In this document: piece after piece, positions 1 through 11,830 of the stretch
Layout of the letters: each line of letters starts with the position of its first letter
Numbering within the stretch: position 1 is the first letter of the stretch
NCBI GenBank assembly: GCA_963920635.1
Contig: OY987299.1
Span: 117,305,373 to 117,369,372, forward strand
Direction: 5' to 3'
Length of the DNA: 64,000 bases
Source: Pseudeuparius sepicola
Taxonomy: Eukaryota > Arthropoda > Insecta > Coleoptera > Anthribidae
Notes under the pieces: generated by a model
Databases searched by the model: none
Seen by the model: only the letters and a program-made list of their open reading frames with translations
What the model was told of the DNA's origin: nothing
Program-made: the position numbers and the translations under genes

Positions 1-2227
1 TGTCGCAGATAATTCGATTTCTACCCGAGTGTTAGGATTATATATGTTACGGTTAAAGTGTTTACTTGGCTAGTTTATAGACTAGCCGGATAGTATACAA
101 ACTATCCAAATGTCTGGTTATTTTGATGGAAAATCATCTTTTTACTAAAATAGCCAGGAATATTGGTTGGTTTTTATACTATCCAGCTAGTTTACAAACT
201 ATATAATATTTGTCGCTAAAGTACAAACCACAAGAAAATTACACAAATTAACCGGGGTTTTTGGCTAGTTTACAAACTATCCACAGTAGTTGGATAAAGT
301 GTGAACTAACATTGCTATAGTAATATGATAAAGTCTGATAAAAGTTTATGCCGCGGCTATAAATACAGCATGGTCTAACAGCAAAATATCAGAAGGCAGC
401 CCGTGGCGTCAGGCACTTTTCTTCACCCCAGAGAACATCGATAAGTCGACTTCTTTTCTTACAATCTTCCATCTTCCTGACCAATCGGCATGCCCAATCA
501 AGAGTTAGAGTTGAACCATACTAGAGTTCAATTTCTATAACGTAGGTCCACGTAAGTCATGGTTGTTTACGTACCGGAAGCACCTCCCCTTGGATACGGC
601 GCCTAGCAACGAGCGAATGGCTGGTAGCCAGCGGTGTCGCAGATAATTCGATTTCTACCCGAGTGTTAGGATTATATATGTTACGGTTAAAGTGTTTATT
701 TGGCTAGTTTATAGACTAGCCGGATAGTATACAAACTATCCAAATGTCTGGTTATTTTGATGGAAAATCATCTTTTTACTAAAATAGCCAGGAATATTGG
801 TTGGTTTTTATACTATCCAGCTAGTTTACAAACTATATAATATTTGTCGCTAAAGTACAAACCACAAGAAAATTACACAAATTAACCGGGGTTTTTGGCT
901 AGTTTACAAACTATCCACAGTAGTTGGATAAAGTGTGAACTAACATTGCTATAGTAATATGATAAAGTCTGATAAGAGTTTATGCCGCGGCTATAAATAC
1001 AGCATGGTCTAACAGCAAAATATCAGAAGGCAGCCCGTGGCGTCAGGCACTTTTCTTCACCCCAGAGAACATCGATAAGTCGACTTCTTTTCTTACAATC
1101 TTCCATCTTCCTGACCAATCGGCATGCCCAATCAAGAGTTAGAGTTGAACCATACTAGAGTTCAATTTCTATAACGTAGGTCCACGTAAGTCATGGTTGT
1201 TTACGTACCGGAAGCACCTCCCCTTGGATACGGCGCCTAGCAACGAGCGAATGACTGGTAGCCAGCGGTGTCGCAGATAATTCGATTTCTACCCGAGTGT
1301 TAGGATTATATATGTTACGGTTAAAGTGTTTACTTGGCTAGTTTATAGACTAGCCGGATAGTATACAAACTATCCAAATGTCTGGTTATTTTGATGGAAA
1401 ATCATCTTTTTACTAAAATAGCCAGGAATATTGGTTGGTTTTTATACTATCCAGCTAGTTTACAAACTATATAATATTTGTCGCTAAAGTACAAACCACA
1501 AGAAAATTACACAAATTAACCGGGGTTTTTGGCTAGTTTACAAACTATCCACAGTAGTTGGATAAAGTGTGAACTAACATTGCTATAGTAATATGATAAA
1601 GTCTGATAAGAGTTTATGCCGCGGCTATAAATACAGCATGGTCTAACAGCAAAATATCAGAAGGCAGCCCGTGGCGTCAGGCACTTTTCTTCACCCCAGA
1701 GAACATCGATAAGTCGACTTCTTTTCTTACAATCTTCCATCTTCCTGACCAATCGGCATGCCCAATCAAGAGTTAGAGTTGAACCATACTAGAGTTCAAT
1801 TTCTATAACGTAGGTCCACGTAAGTCATGGTTGTTTACGTACCGGAAGCACCTCCCCTTGGATACGGCGCCTAGCAACGAGCGAATGACTGGTAGCCAGC
1901 GGTGTCGCAGATAATTCGATTTCTACCCGAGTGTTAGGATTATATATGTTACGGTTAAAGTGTTTACTTGGCTAGTTTATAGACTAGCCGGATAGTATAC
2001 AAACTATCCAAATGTCTGGTTATTTTGATGGAAAATCATCTTTTTACTAAAATAGCCAGGAATATTGGTTGGTTTTTATACTATCCAGCTAGTTTACAAA
2101 CTATATAATATTTGTCGCTAAAGTACTAACCACAAGAAAATTACACAAATTAACCGGGGTTTTTGGCTAGTTTACAAACTATCCACAGTAGTTGGATAAA
2201 GTGTGAACTAACATTGCTATAGTAATA
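1..2227. repeat. 634-bp tandem repeat array, 3.5 copies
   Basis: A unit beginning TGTCGCAGATAATTCGATTT starts at 1, 635, 1269 and 1903, so the period is 634 bp. Copies differ only at scattered single bases. The fourth copy stops after about 325 bp, where another sequence takes over. The first half of each unit is built from short inverted blocks related to GGCTAGTTTACAAACTATCC. The second half is GC-richer and holds a TATA-like CTATAAATACAGC. No open frame of note is present. The array reaches the left edge, so its true copy number is unknown. It could be a satellite or the repeated terminal part of a foldback transposon; the inverted partial copy at 2545-2775 favours the second. Confidence 0.9.
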
Positions 2228-2550
2228 CATAATAACCAACTCGTTGGTTAGTATGTAAATTAACCAATCCCTTTGGTTAATTTAGTTTTCGATAGTAAAA
2301 TAATTCTTTGTAAAAAATAAAGTTTATTTAGGTACAACATTACATTGTAATTACTACAAAAAACATAAAAATACTATTTATTTTGTGTGACAAAATATTG
2401 ATAATAAAACACATTGGAGCAAGTTGCACTGTTGTGCCAATTGCTATTACACGTATATCGGGACTCAAGACCCAGTAAACAATAACAGCACTCACTTGCC
2501 ATAAACATAACCTCACTTTTGTAACAAGTTAACCAAAGGGAATTGGTTAG
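2228..2550. repeat. Insert with inverted ends between the array and its inverted copy
   Basis: AT-rich segment starting near TAACCAATCCCTTTGGTTAA (about 2260) and ending near TTAACCAAAGGGAATTGGTT (about 2528-2547). The two ends are inverted copies of each other, and each is itself partly palindromic. It could be a small MITE nested in the array or the centre of a foldback element. No target duplication could be defined. Confidence 0.5.
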
Positions 2551-2775
2551 TTTACCCCGGTTAATTTGTGTAATTTTCTTGTGGTTTGTACTTTAGCGAC
2601 AAATCTTATATAATTTGTAAACTAGCTGGATAGTATACAAACCAACCAATATTCGTGGCTATTTTAGTAAAAAGATTATTTTCCATCAAAATAACCAGAC
2701 ATTTGGATAGTTTGTATACTATCCAGCTAGTCTATAAACTAGCCAAGTAAACACTGTAACCGTAACATATATAAG
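2545..2775. repeat. Inverted partial copy of the 634-bp unit
   Basis: Reading the minus strand from about 2775 down reproduces the first ~230 bp of the tandem unit (the ATATATGTTACGGTTA region through TTAACCGGGG), with a few substitutions. Together with the array it forms an inverted-repeat structure of about 2.7 kb. Confidence 0.8.
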
Positions 2776-3683
2776 GTTGCAAATTTTGGAATATTTCAGT
2801 TTGTGACAGATAGTATGTTGTGATAGAAGTGTTAAAAGTGTCAAAATTTTATACGATGTCCCCCAAAAAGGTTCGTGTAATTTGCTTCTATAGCTAAAAT
2901 TATTGAACACGCCACTGCGGGTTGTAAAGAGCGTGGCCAGGAGGCGTGTATAAGAAATTGTACTCTACCAGCATTACTTCCAGCGGGTTCTGTGCGCTGC
3001 CTAAGTAATCTATTTTTTCCCTAGCAACTTCGCCACTTTTTCAAAATAGGTATGTAATGTAGTCGCATCGAAAGACTGCGTCCGCGGGGAAGTGGGGAAT
3101 CGCGGGGTACGCTTTGTTGCTATTGGCTGGCAGTAATACGCGATGCAGCTCGCTTCCTCGCAATTATTAGAACTACACGACGTTGAGAGGAGGAATGATT
3201 ATCATCAGGCATGCGCCTCGAAATTTATAGTATTTTCGAGATCATGAGTCGTTCAGGGTGTACAATACATCGCGTTCCAACCGCATTTTGAATATAAAGT
3301 CATTTAGATAACTAAACAGTTTTAAAGTTAGTTTATTAATTTTTTCATACCTAAAATCTAAAACTGTAGCTCTGTGGAAAATTTCATGTGTATATTATGC
3401 ACTAATCAAAATAACATTTGATTTACGCTGTTTGCTGATGGCAAGTATGTAAAGTTTAGGAGGGAGTGGCAAAATATTTTAAGATACATTCTTACTTTCA
3501 CCTTGGATCTCTGTTTAAGTTCGATTTTCAAAGTTCGCTAAACAAAAAATCGTTAGCGTGCGCCTCTGGCCCCATCCGGTCCCTTATGGCAGGTTGATTC
3601 CCTCATTATCCCGAATTCGGGTAATTGAAATGTTAATGGCGACTTTCGCTGGCTGCGCCCGGAGCCCTGAATGCTTTACGTCT
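2776..3683. other. No gene recognised
   Basis: Non-repetitive mixture of AT-rich and moderately GC-rich sequence. Frames are short and on both strands, with no convincing coding signal or splice-linked exon. Confidence 0.5.
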
Positions 3684-3691
3684 TTCTTTTG

Positions 3692-4349
3692 CAGTGGCGG
3701 ATCGTCCATAGGGGCTCTGGGGCTAGAGCACCCAGTAGAAAATGGGAAACAATAATTTAGTTCCACGACTGCTATATTCTATATTTTACCCCCTTGGTCC
3801 TTCCTAATTGAATTGCCTCAACGCCCACCGCCGATAATGTACTACCTACTATCGAAGATAATAATATCCAAGCATGATCTTTGGTACTATTTATACGCCC
3901 GCAATATACACGATTGTAGCATATGAAAGGGCTCTCTGTTCTCGAGCCCCAGTCCCAGTCAGGGGCATGCGGCGCCGCGCCCTCGCGGTCGGTGCCTTGC
4001 GAGCTCTAAGTAAACAAAATGAAAAATAGTGTGCAGGACATTTTGAAAGGTACCTAACATTTTAAGACTTCCATTGACAGAAGAAGTTGAAATAAAAACT
4101 CTTGGGAGACCACCTCGAAATTTGCAATAATTATCTCAACAGGATAAAGTTGCAAGTCGCAATTTTATACGCGACACTTTTATAGAAATATGTACGACAA
4201 GAACAACTGGCATGTGGACGCGACAAATTAAATTCATTGTTTTGCCTTATTAACTTCTCAAAAAACGGAATGATTGTTTTATGCACATAGAGTGTTTTCT
4301 TTTCAAAACGTAGTCCCCCCTCTGTGCATCAACCCACGATCCGCCACTG
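3692..4349. mobile_element. Non-autonomous hAT-type MITE, copy 1
   Basis: Starts CAGTGGCGGATCGTCC and ends ACGATCCGCCACTG, an inverted pair. The flanks TTCTTTTG (3684-3691) and TTCTTTTA (4350-4357) match at 7 of 8 bases, fitting an 8-bp target duplication as expected for the hAT superfamily. No transposase frame is present. The first ~100 bp and last ~60 bp match the copy at 10521, while the interiors have diverged. Confidence 0.8.
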
Positions 4350-4479
4350 TTCTTTTACTACCTCTAATCTGAATTGCAGCCGGGCTGCATCCCGCTTTAT
4401 TAAAGCGTGATTAACGACGCAGCGTTTACGGTATGTTCCAATAATCGTTACACTGTTATATTAGTGTGTTCTAAGTAAA

Positions 4480-5010
4480 AGTTTCCACCCCTTCGGAATC
4501 CGTCGATTTTTGCTTGAAGGGGGACACTTTTTGAATAACATTTCATTTTTGTAAAACCCATTGAAAATCGCCCACACCCGTTGTTTTTGGTTTGAATAGG
4601 GGACACTTTTTGAATCGACTATCGTTTTTGTAAAGCTTACCCTCTCTCCCCCACCACTCCTATTTTTTTAATTATACCATTCCGCTTGTGGCACGTTATT
4701 GGAAATCTTTTTGAGTTAGCAATGCGATGGTATAAAAAAACTTTCGAATCGTACGATAAATATGGAAGTTCTGCCCAAAAGAATGCTGCAGCAAAAACTG
4801 GCCACCGCAAATAGATATTCTCTTGGGCACAACTTCCTTATTTATCATTCGATTTCAAAAAAATGTATACTTTAATTTCCAATAACTGTCACAAGTGGTA
4901 TGGTCTCATTTAAAAAAGTAAGGGTGGTGGCTATGGAGGACAGGCGGTAAGCTTTACAAAATTGAAGTTAGATTCAAAACGTGTCCCTCTCCAAACCAAA
5001 ATTGAAAGAT
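4480..5010. repeat. Imperfect long palindrome
   Basis: A left arm containing GGGGACACTTTTTGAATC, GTAAAGCTTACC and CCACCACTCC is mirrored in the right arm by GGTAAGCTTTAC and GGGTGGTGGCTATGG. The centre near 4790 carries smaller mirrored blocks. It is probably an old foldback element; the ends are too worn to define a target duplication. Confidence 0.6.
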
Positions 5011-7080
5011 AGAATTCTATAGTCACTGCTAGGACACGTTGTGTGTCTAGTTATTATATGGGCTACTTTGAAATTTAGTTACATCCGATACCCAGTAAAA
5101 GAGAGTTATTAAATACAAAAATATGTATATCCCTACTGTAGTTACTAGTTATTTTAATTTGGGATACTACGAGTGCAAAATCCAAAGTAAAATTCATAAA
5201 CACACAAAATGTTTCCACTTTGATATGAAGTATCATTGGTAGGTGTATTGCTTTCAGTCAAACTGGATTTATGGATTTGATGGTTAAAAGCAGCATCCGC
5301 AGCATCCAGACTTTCTCACTCTGGCTGAGTTGTGAATAATGAAAGAGGAAGAAGAAACCCTACGAAGGCGTCTTTTCCGAATTTTAAGGGCCGGATGCTC
5401 CCGGTAAATGTAGAAAACCCTTTATTTAATAATTAATTAAATATTTCATTAAGGCCGGTATAGGCATTCAGTGGCGGACCTTGCATAAAATATGAACTTT
5501 CTTGAAGATATACCTACAGTGCGTCGCCTGGTTAGACTTAACTATAGGTGTAAATGATAAAGAATTGAGAGTTGAAATATGACGTTAGGGAATTCTTTGT
5601 TAGAGAGTAATTTGAGTTACTTTTTTTATTTTCCAGAAATGAAGTAGGCCTTGGCTGGACCCAAAAACTTATTTTTGGTTTGAGTAAAGTGCCATTTAAA
5701 AGATATCGAGAAATGTAGTTAGTAAAAGTTGATTAGAATATAAAAGTATATGCCCCTCTGTCACATTTCAAAATAATTGGTCTGGATTGTATATTGAAGT
5801 GTTACACTTACTTACAAGAGTCTTCCTACTTCCGATTCTGATGCAATTTGCCGTGACACAAGCTACCTTAGCACATTTTGTTCCAGCAATTTCATTTATG
5901 TCCCTTGGTTTACTGAAGGTACCATATTGTCCCAAATTATCTTAAACCCTGGCGGAGATTAAAGTAGCGGTCAAAATATTCTTATGCAGCTCGGATAGTG
6001 TTCAAGTTACAGCGGGAACTGGACAAAATCACTCTCCTCCAGGTTTGACAAATTCATTTTAGGTAAACCTTGATAGTTTCACAGAAAATTAGTTCTTGAA
6101 ATAAATGTTGAAATGCATCTTCCAATAAGTATTGCATTGTTATTATACTATTATACCTCCGTTAAAATCAGAATAAAACAAAAAAACTGCTGTAACTAAT
6201 TTTTTCAAAATAACCATATCGAGTGTTATTGGAGAGCTTAAAAAATGCTCGATCTTATGACACCATAGCCAACTACGGTTTGCATTTAGAAAAACTGAAG
6301 TTTATGTCACAGAACTGCAAATCCCCATTTACCTTCCTTCTAGCTCTGCTGGTTTCAAAAGTAGCACTAGTTTCTCAATCTTTTAACAAATCACTATTAT
6401 ACTTTGATATTTTATACGGTTTTTCCAATAGTACCCTTATACCTAATAGTAGAAAATATATGTATATATGTATGTAAACGTTTTATTTAAAAAATGCTTA
6501 AAATGATATTTGAAGCATTGCTAACTATTTATTTACACTACATATTTTTCTGCCTTGGATCGACCTTGGTTCGAATCGATATCGGAGCAGACAGTGCACA
6601 TGTCTTTATAGAAAAACACTGTTGGCCAAGAGAGCTGTATAAAACGTGTGGATTCAAGGTATTGCTTCTTAATAACTTTATCTGTGTGATTTACTAATTA
6701 TTGTCCTACACTCACTGGGATTACTCTACGGTTTTCTAGGCTTTTACGTAGTGCCTAATTGCCTAATTGCCCTAATTGCCTAATGCCTAATAGCCCTCTC
6801 CCTCGCACAAGTATTCAATTGCTTCTGGGGTACTCCTGTTATTATTATAGATATCTATGTGTGCCAAATTAACTGGTTACCGATAGCTCTGCCTACTTTG
6901 ATTGTCTAGCAAGAATTGCTCACAAATTATTCGAAAAAATATGACTATATTTATGTATGGTAAATATGAAATTGAGAACCTGGTGTATCGTTTAATTCTA
7001 AACAATTTATATCTTAAAAACTTTTTCATTTCTTCAAAAATAGATAAATGAAGGTATAATACTTGATCAACAACACATGG
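5011..7080. other. Intergenic, no gene recognised
   Basis: AT-rich sequence. A small minisatellite of TGCCTAAT-type units sits at about 6750-6790. A CAGTGGCGGACC stretch at about 5470 resembles the end of a hAT element, but no partner end was found. Short frames here show no family resemblance. Confidence 0.5.
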
Positions 7081-7084
7081 ATTA

Positions 7085-7982
7085 GGGTTAGATCGCCTAA
7101 GAGTACGCAGCCCCTAAGAGTACACACTAGCATTTTTTATTAGTTCCAATGCTATTCGGATAGAGGTCGCTATTCAGTGTAGACCCCTTCAATTGACAAC
7201 AAGTTTTGATTATAGTCGCGTGGTGCTCCGTAAAAGAGTCGACGAATTACAGGCAATTAACCAATTTTATACATAATTTCATAATTTTTGGCATCTTTGC
7301 TATAAGGAGTATCTTACCCTGTGAATGCTTAACTATATTGTTCGACTGTGCATCTTAAAAAGGCTTTAGATAGGCATGTTTCGCACAGCTTACGATGTGT
7401 AATTATGGTTGCCTGTTTTAGTTAAATAGATTATTCAATCATCGCTGACATGTCCGCAAGAGTACGCATGCAAAGAGTACGCGCGCACAAACAGATCTAT
7501 TAAAAAAGGAATTAAAAAAGGGGCTGCCACTTGTGGAAAAAACTAGAAATTCTCTCTGCAGGGAACACTAGAGCATTTCAGAATGGATTAAGTATGATTC
7601 ATGAGGTGCATGGTGGCACAAAGACTGTACCCAAAGTCTATAGACTTTGGACTGTACCAACTACCTCGGACATGGCGTCTTTATAATATGTGACTTATTT
7701 CAAGAATAATATATTGATGTTATTTGAATTTTTTTAGCGCGTTCTCTTAAATTCAGCACTGCGTACCCTTTCGAGCTCTCGTTCCTAAGAGTACGCAAAC
7801 TGTTTTTTTTTTATTAAAGATGTAATATCTCTCATGTCGATAATTATAAAAAATATTTCTTTGCATTACATATTTTTAAATGCAATAAGGAATTTATACT
7901 GTGTCGAATAAATCTGTATTACTTATTGTTGTCGATTTATTTAACTTAAATATTAAGTGCGTACTCTTGGGTGACCTTACCC
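7085..7982. mobile_element. TA-flanked TIR element with internal AAGAGTACGC motifs
   Basis: Begins GGGTTAGATCGCC and ends GGTGACCTTACCC, an imperfect inverted pair of about 28 bp including CAAGAGTACGCA, flanked by TA on each side (7083-7084, 7983-7984). The AAGAGTACGC word recurs inside, for example near 7101, 7455, 7470 and 7790. No transposase frame was seen. TA flanks suggest a TA-targeting superfamily such as Tc1/mariner or ISL2EU, which I cannot resolve. Confidence 0.6.
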
Positions 7983-8189
7983 TATGCGCCTTTCTTTTGA
8001 CCTGTGTCCCGCCGAATAACCAGTGCCTCTGTAAGAAAACCCGATACTTCCACACAAGTGACTTGGGACTCACCTAAAAAACTAAACATGAAAGAAATAT
8101 CGCAGAAAGCCTTAAGCCCCCCTTCGGTAGGAAACCCGCCACCTAAGCAAACAGTCGCTTTTTTCTCCGGCTGAAAAGTCGGGTAAATC

Positions 8190-8440
8190 CCTGCGCGGCG
8201 ACCGCCGTGTCCCCGCCCAATTTCGCCCGAATCCACCCGCGGCGCCCCGCTAACTTATTTACGAGTTTAATTCAGCCGGCGCCGGGCAGCCCGGAACACT
8301 CCGGCCTCATCAAGATTTCAGCGGGCCCGCGATGAAAAAGCGGGGGGCCCGTCTTATCGCTGTTTAAAGTTGTATCGGCGTTTTTCCCCCCTTCCGATGA
8401 TCTCAGCCCGAACGGCGGGGACAGGTATAAGCGAACAGAA
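8190..8440. promoter_or_regulatory. GC- and CpG-rich island, candidate cis-regulatory element
   Basis: An isolated GC-rich block in AT-rich surroundings, with several GCGGCGCC, GCCGGCGCCGG and GGGCCCGC words next to AT-rich ATTTACGAGTTTAATT. It shows no repeat structure and no convincing reading frame, which is unlike the flanking transposon debris. Regulatory function is inferred only from composition. Confidence 0.3.
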
Positions 8441-8639
8441 CGAGGTTTGCCTAGAAAATTTCGGGATGAACTCGAAAGAACTGAGAATACCTACATAACC
8501 CCAAAATTAAAAACACCGCATTAAAATAAGGCAGAAGAAATAAGGCAAGAATTTGATGAAGTCCGCATTTTGCTTTTTTGGGCTGTAAATATATGCCTTC
8601 ATGTACCTAAGGAAAGGAAAAACCGGCAGAACGATCTCA

Positions 8640-9720
8640 AAGAATGAGATTTTCATTTTCTAAAATTTATTTGTGGCGCAAACAGATCACAGATCCATTG
8701 AATTTTTTAATTGGGTTTTTCGCCTCCAAACTGGTTAAAAGACAACTTTTTCAAGTTGCCTGTGAAATTAATAAATTCTTAGCAGTACCTACCTAAGTGA
8801 ACCAAACTTTGAACTTGTAACTTAAAAAATAACTTTAATAACTTTTTCAGGATTGCCAACAAAATAACAATGCTAATAGAATTAGAGAAATAAATCTGGT
8901 GGACCGACCAGTAAATTTAATTATTCCTTTATATTCCTGGACTATCAGATAATCTAAAACACATATAATATGCAATCGTTTTAATGTCAGAACGGTATTT
9001 AAAACCAAAAATACATTAAGATCGATGCTAGTTAAAACGAAACCATTTAATGAGGTACAAAAAATTGTATTTATAAAATTCCTTGCGAATGTGGAAAGTT
9101 CTATGTTGGGGAGACTTGTAGGTCATTTAACGTTCGTTTAAAAGAACATAAAAATTATATCAGGCAAAATCAAATTTCGAAGTCAAAAATATGTGAACAT
9201 TCTTTTAATAACAATCATAGGATATTGTAGGATAGGTCCAAACCAATTCTCAAAAAAGATGTAGGAAATAGACGAAAAATTAAAGAATCTGCATTTATTC
9301 TAGGAAATACGGACAACTGTGTTGCTGAATGTTCAGTGGAATTCAGTAAAATATTATTGCAACTTATTCAAAGAGAAGTTAGTATAGATAATTAGATATA
9401 ACACAGGGTACAATATCAGACAGGTGGCTATGCTATTGTTTTTGTTGTCATGACATTTTTTAACCTGAAATTTAAATCTGTCATTTTACTTCGACGTGAC
9501 GTGGTCTTTGAGAAAGGAAAAAGATTTATTCTCCGAAAGCTCAGAAAACAAATTTTTTGAAGTTATTTTTTGAGTTACACGTTCACAGTTCGGTTCATTT
9601 ACTGTTAAGAATTTATTAATTTTCCAGGCAATTTGAAAAAGTTGTCTTTTAACCAGTTTGGTGGCGAAAAACTCAATGAAAAAATTCAATGGAATGGTAT
9701 TTTTTTTATTTTGCGCCGAA
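8640..9720 (+). mobile_element. Penelope-like retroelement remnant between inverted arms
   Basis: The arm at about 8640-8850 (CTGGTTAAAAGACAACTTTT and neighbouring sequence) recurs inverted at about 9530-9720. Between them lies the decayed GIY-YIG endonuclease described separately. Penelope-like elements commonly carry terminal repeats that may be inverted. Only the 3' end of the protein region is present and no reverse transcriptase was found. Confidence 0.65.
9069..9395 (+). pseudogene. Decayed Penelope-type GIY-YIG endonuclease domain
   Basis: The frame reads IYKIPCECGKFYVGETCR, followed by a variable segment with RLKEHK, then CEHSFNNNHRIL and a C-terminal helix. This is the arrangement of the GIY-YIG domain at the C-terminus of Penelope-like polyproteins: Y-x-I-P-C-x-C-G-x-x-Y-x-G-E-T, then R-L-x-E-H. 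An in-frame TAG at 9228-9230 falls where family members usually have Trp after the H-R-I motif. Upstream sequence (about 8990-9065) encodes the usual NTLRSMLVKTKP segment but in another frame, so at least one frameshift is also present. The copy is dead. The natural stop lies at 9393-9395. Confidence 0.8.
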
Positions 9721-10023
9721 ATAAAAACGCACTAAGTATGTGCTCATTAGGTATCTCGTGAAATCAAAATGGGACCCGAAAAGCTTCATGCATATATCAC
9801 GGTAAACGAGTAGAATAAAAAAAAAGTTGTTTGCAGTGAAAAAGTATACATAAGTACAAAATCATAATTTCCCATATGTAAAACTAGTGTCAAGTTCTGA
9901 AATATATTTATTTGTGGCGATTTAGAATCAATCAAAATAAAATAAATAAAGCACGCCTATGAGAACCAGCCCATAATTTATGAAACTATCATAATCAATT
10001 AAGAAATTTTCAATAAAAACGAT

Positions 10024-10345
10024 GCTAAAATAATTATATTGGTACTATTTACAAACAAAACAATGCAATTTATCATACTAAAAGATAGAAGGAATTTGAA
10101 AAAGTTATATTGAGAAAAAATCAAGTTTTAGGGCTTGTTTCAAAAGTAGCTTGTTAAATATTTACCTGTGAAACGAAATCCCGGGCTAAAATAATTATAT
10201 TGGTCCTATTTACAAACAAAACAATGCAATTTATCATACTAAAAGATAGAAGGAATTTGAAAAAGTTATATTGAGAAAAAATAAAGTTTTAGGGCTTGTT
10301 TCAAAAGTAGCTTGTTAAATATTTACCTGTGAAACGAAATCCCGG
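10024..10345. repeat. 161-bp direct tandem duplication
   Basis: The segment beginning GCTAAAATAATTATATTGGT at 10024 is repeated from 10185 with very few differences (for example AAATCAAG against AAATAAAG), ending near CGAAATCCCGGGCT. The duplication looks recent; no coding content. Confidence 0.9.
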
Positions 10346-10520
10346 GCTCTTGCTTTTCACTTCTGCTTTTGCACCGAAACGCTGAACAATTCACCATCGT
10401 AGGAGTATATTTTCCCCTTAATCACTGTTGCTTTTAATTCACAAATTCACGAAATTAACTTACAACGTACTCGCTTTGTCTACCACATATAAAATGGCCT
10501 CCGTTCAAAACGACGTAACA

Positions 10521-11167
10521 CAGTGGCGGCTCGTCCATAGGGGCTATGGGGTTACAGCCTCCCAGTAGAAAATGGGAAAAATTATTTCCGCGACTGGTAT
10601 ATTCTTTATTTTGCTTCTTTGTTCCTGTTCCTTGTTCCTTCCCCGCTATTTATACTATTATATTTACTATTCTTTATAAATATAGCGCAACGCCTGTACT
10701 GCCCGGTACCCTGTACAGGCGGGGAGGCGGGCACAAGCGTTGAGGCTAACCTCCTGACTGGCCACCATTGCATACCGCCCAGGCGTAGTTCTGTTTCGGC
10801 CGCTACGCCGTTAGTGGCGCTATTAGACTAGGAGTTTATGTCGCCTCGCTACTGTGGTTAAGCGGCAACAAACGCCGTCGCCCGTCGCCCCAGTCGAACG
10901 CGGGCTGCTCTAGAGAACGCGTCAACGTTGGCCGCCTCCAGACTCCGCGCGCGTACCGCGTACCTCGCGCGCGGAGTCTGGAAGAGCTTTTTCACCTTTT
11001 ATATTTATTATGCAAAAATAAGTGATTTCTACCAATAAGAAAAAGTTAAAAAGCCCATGCCGAAAGTAGGTACCCACCTCGGTACCCCCCTATTTTTTAG
11101 GTGACGCACGAGTGTGTTCTTTTCAAAACGTAGCCCCCCCTGTACATTAACCCACGAACCGCCACTG
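10521..11167. mobile_element. Non-autonomous hAT-type MITE, copy 2
   Basis: Begins CAGTGGCGGCTCGTCCATAG and ends CACGAACCGCCACTG. The flanks ACGTAACA (10513-10520) and TCGTAACA (11169-11176) match at 7 of 8 bases, shifted one base from the element end. Terminal regions match the copy at 3692-4349. The interior is GC-rich and includes a hairpin (CTCCAGACTCCGCGCGCG with its inverse, about 10935-10982). Confidence 0.75.
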
Positions 11168-11519
11168 ATCGTAACAAAATCTATACACGGCAGGGTAGGC
11201 ACGCGCGATGTTTTCTCTCTTTCCTTGTCTAAGTTCTGGAACACCACTAGGTATATTGTGTCGGTCCAGATTTGCGAACGCTAGAATAAAGGTGCGATAA
11301 CCAAGGCAACCAGTTTGGACTTACCCTATAGGTACACGTAGCGATTCCTTCGAATTTACAAACAGCAAACACATTAATGTATTCCGTATTCCACGATTTA
11401 TTTCTTAGGAACAATGTGTCTTAGTTAGGTATATTTTGTCCGAGGATATTTCTGTTAGGTACTCATATTTTCTTGGCTTCGTGCGGATCCTGTATCAAAT
11501 CGGCCTATTACCAGCCGAC

Positions 11520-11830
11520 AAAAAAATGCCCCCGCATACGTCACGGGCGGCGGACGCGGTCCCGAGATGGCCACGAATTTATCTTCCGACATCAATTGAA
11601 ATTGTAGATTTTTTGCGTCCGGTTTTTCTTCGTTGTCGATCCCGCGTCGCCGCCGTCCATTTCCCCCCGAGCCCGGAGCATAAAAGGCGGGTCCGGAGCG
11701 GCTTTCCTCCGGTCGGGATGTCCTTTTGAATGACCGGCTTTTTGCCGGAGGATTAGTGTCTTCCGTGCGGATCTTTTGTCGGGAGCGGGCATAATAGCTC
11801 GTCTTATGAACGTCGCGGTCGTCGATTGAT
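11520..11830. promoter_or_regulatory. GC- and CpG-rich island, candidate cis-regulatory element
   Basis: Repeat-free GC-rich block with TACGTCACGGGCGG, CCCGCGTCGCCGCCG and a possible TATA-like CATAAAAGGCGG at about 11679. Overlapping frames on both strands reach about 100 codons, but their composition follows the GC content and no domain is recognisable. A promoter or enhancer is possible, by inference only. Confidence 0.3.

Noticed and set aside
1..2227. CRISPR-like or replication-origin interpretation of the tandem array
   Set aside because: Units are long, contiguous and nearly identical, with no variable spacers, and the window is plainly eukaryotic.
6560..6600. GGTTCGAATCG resembling a tRNA B-box
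   Set aside because: No A-box at suitable distance and no cloverleaf around it.
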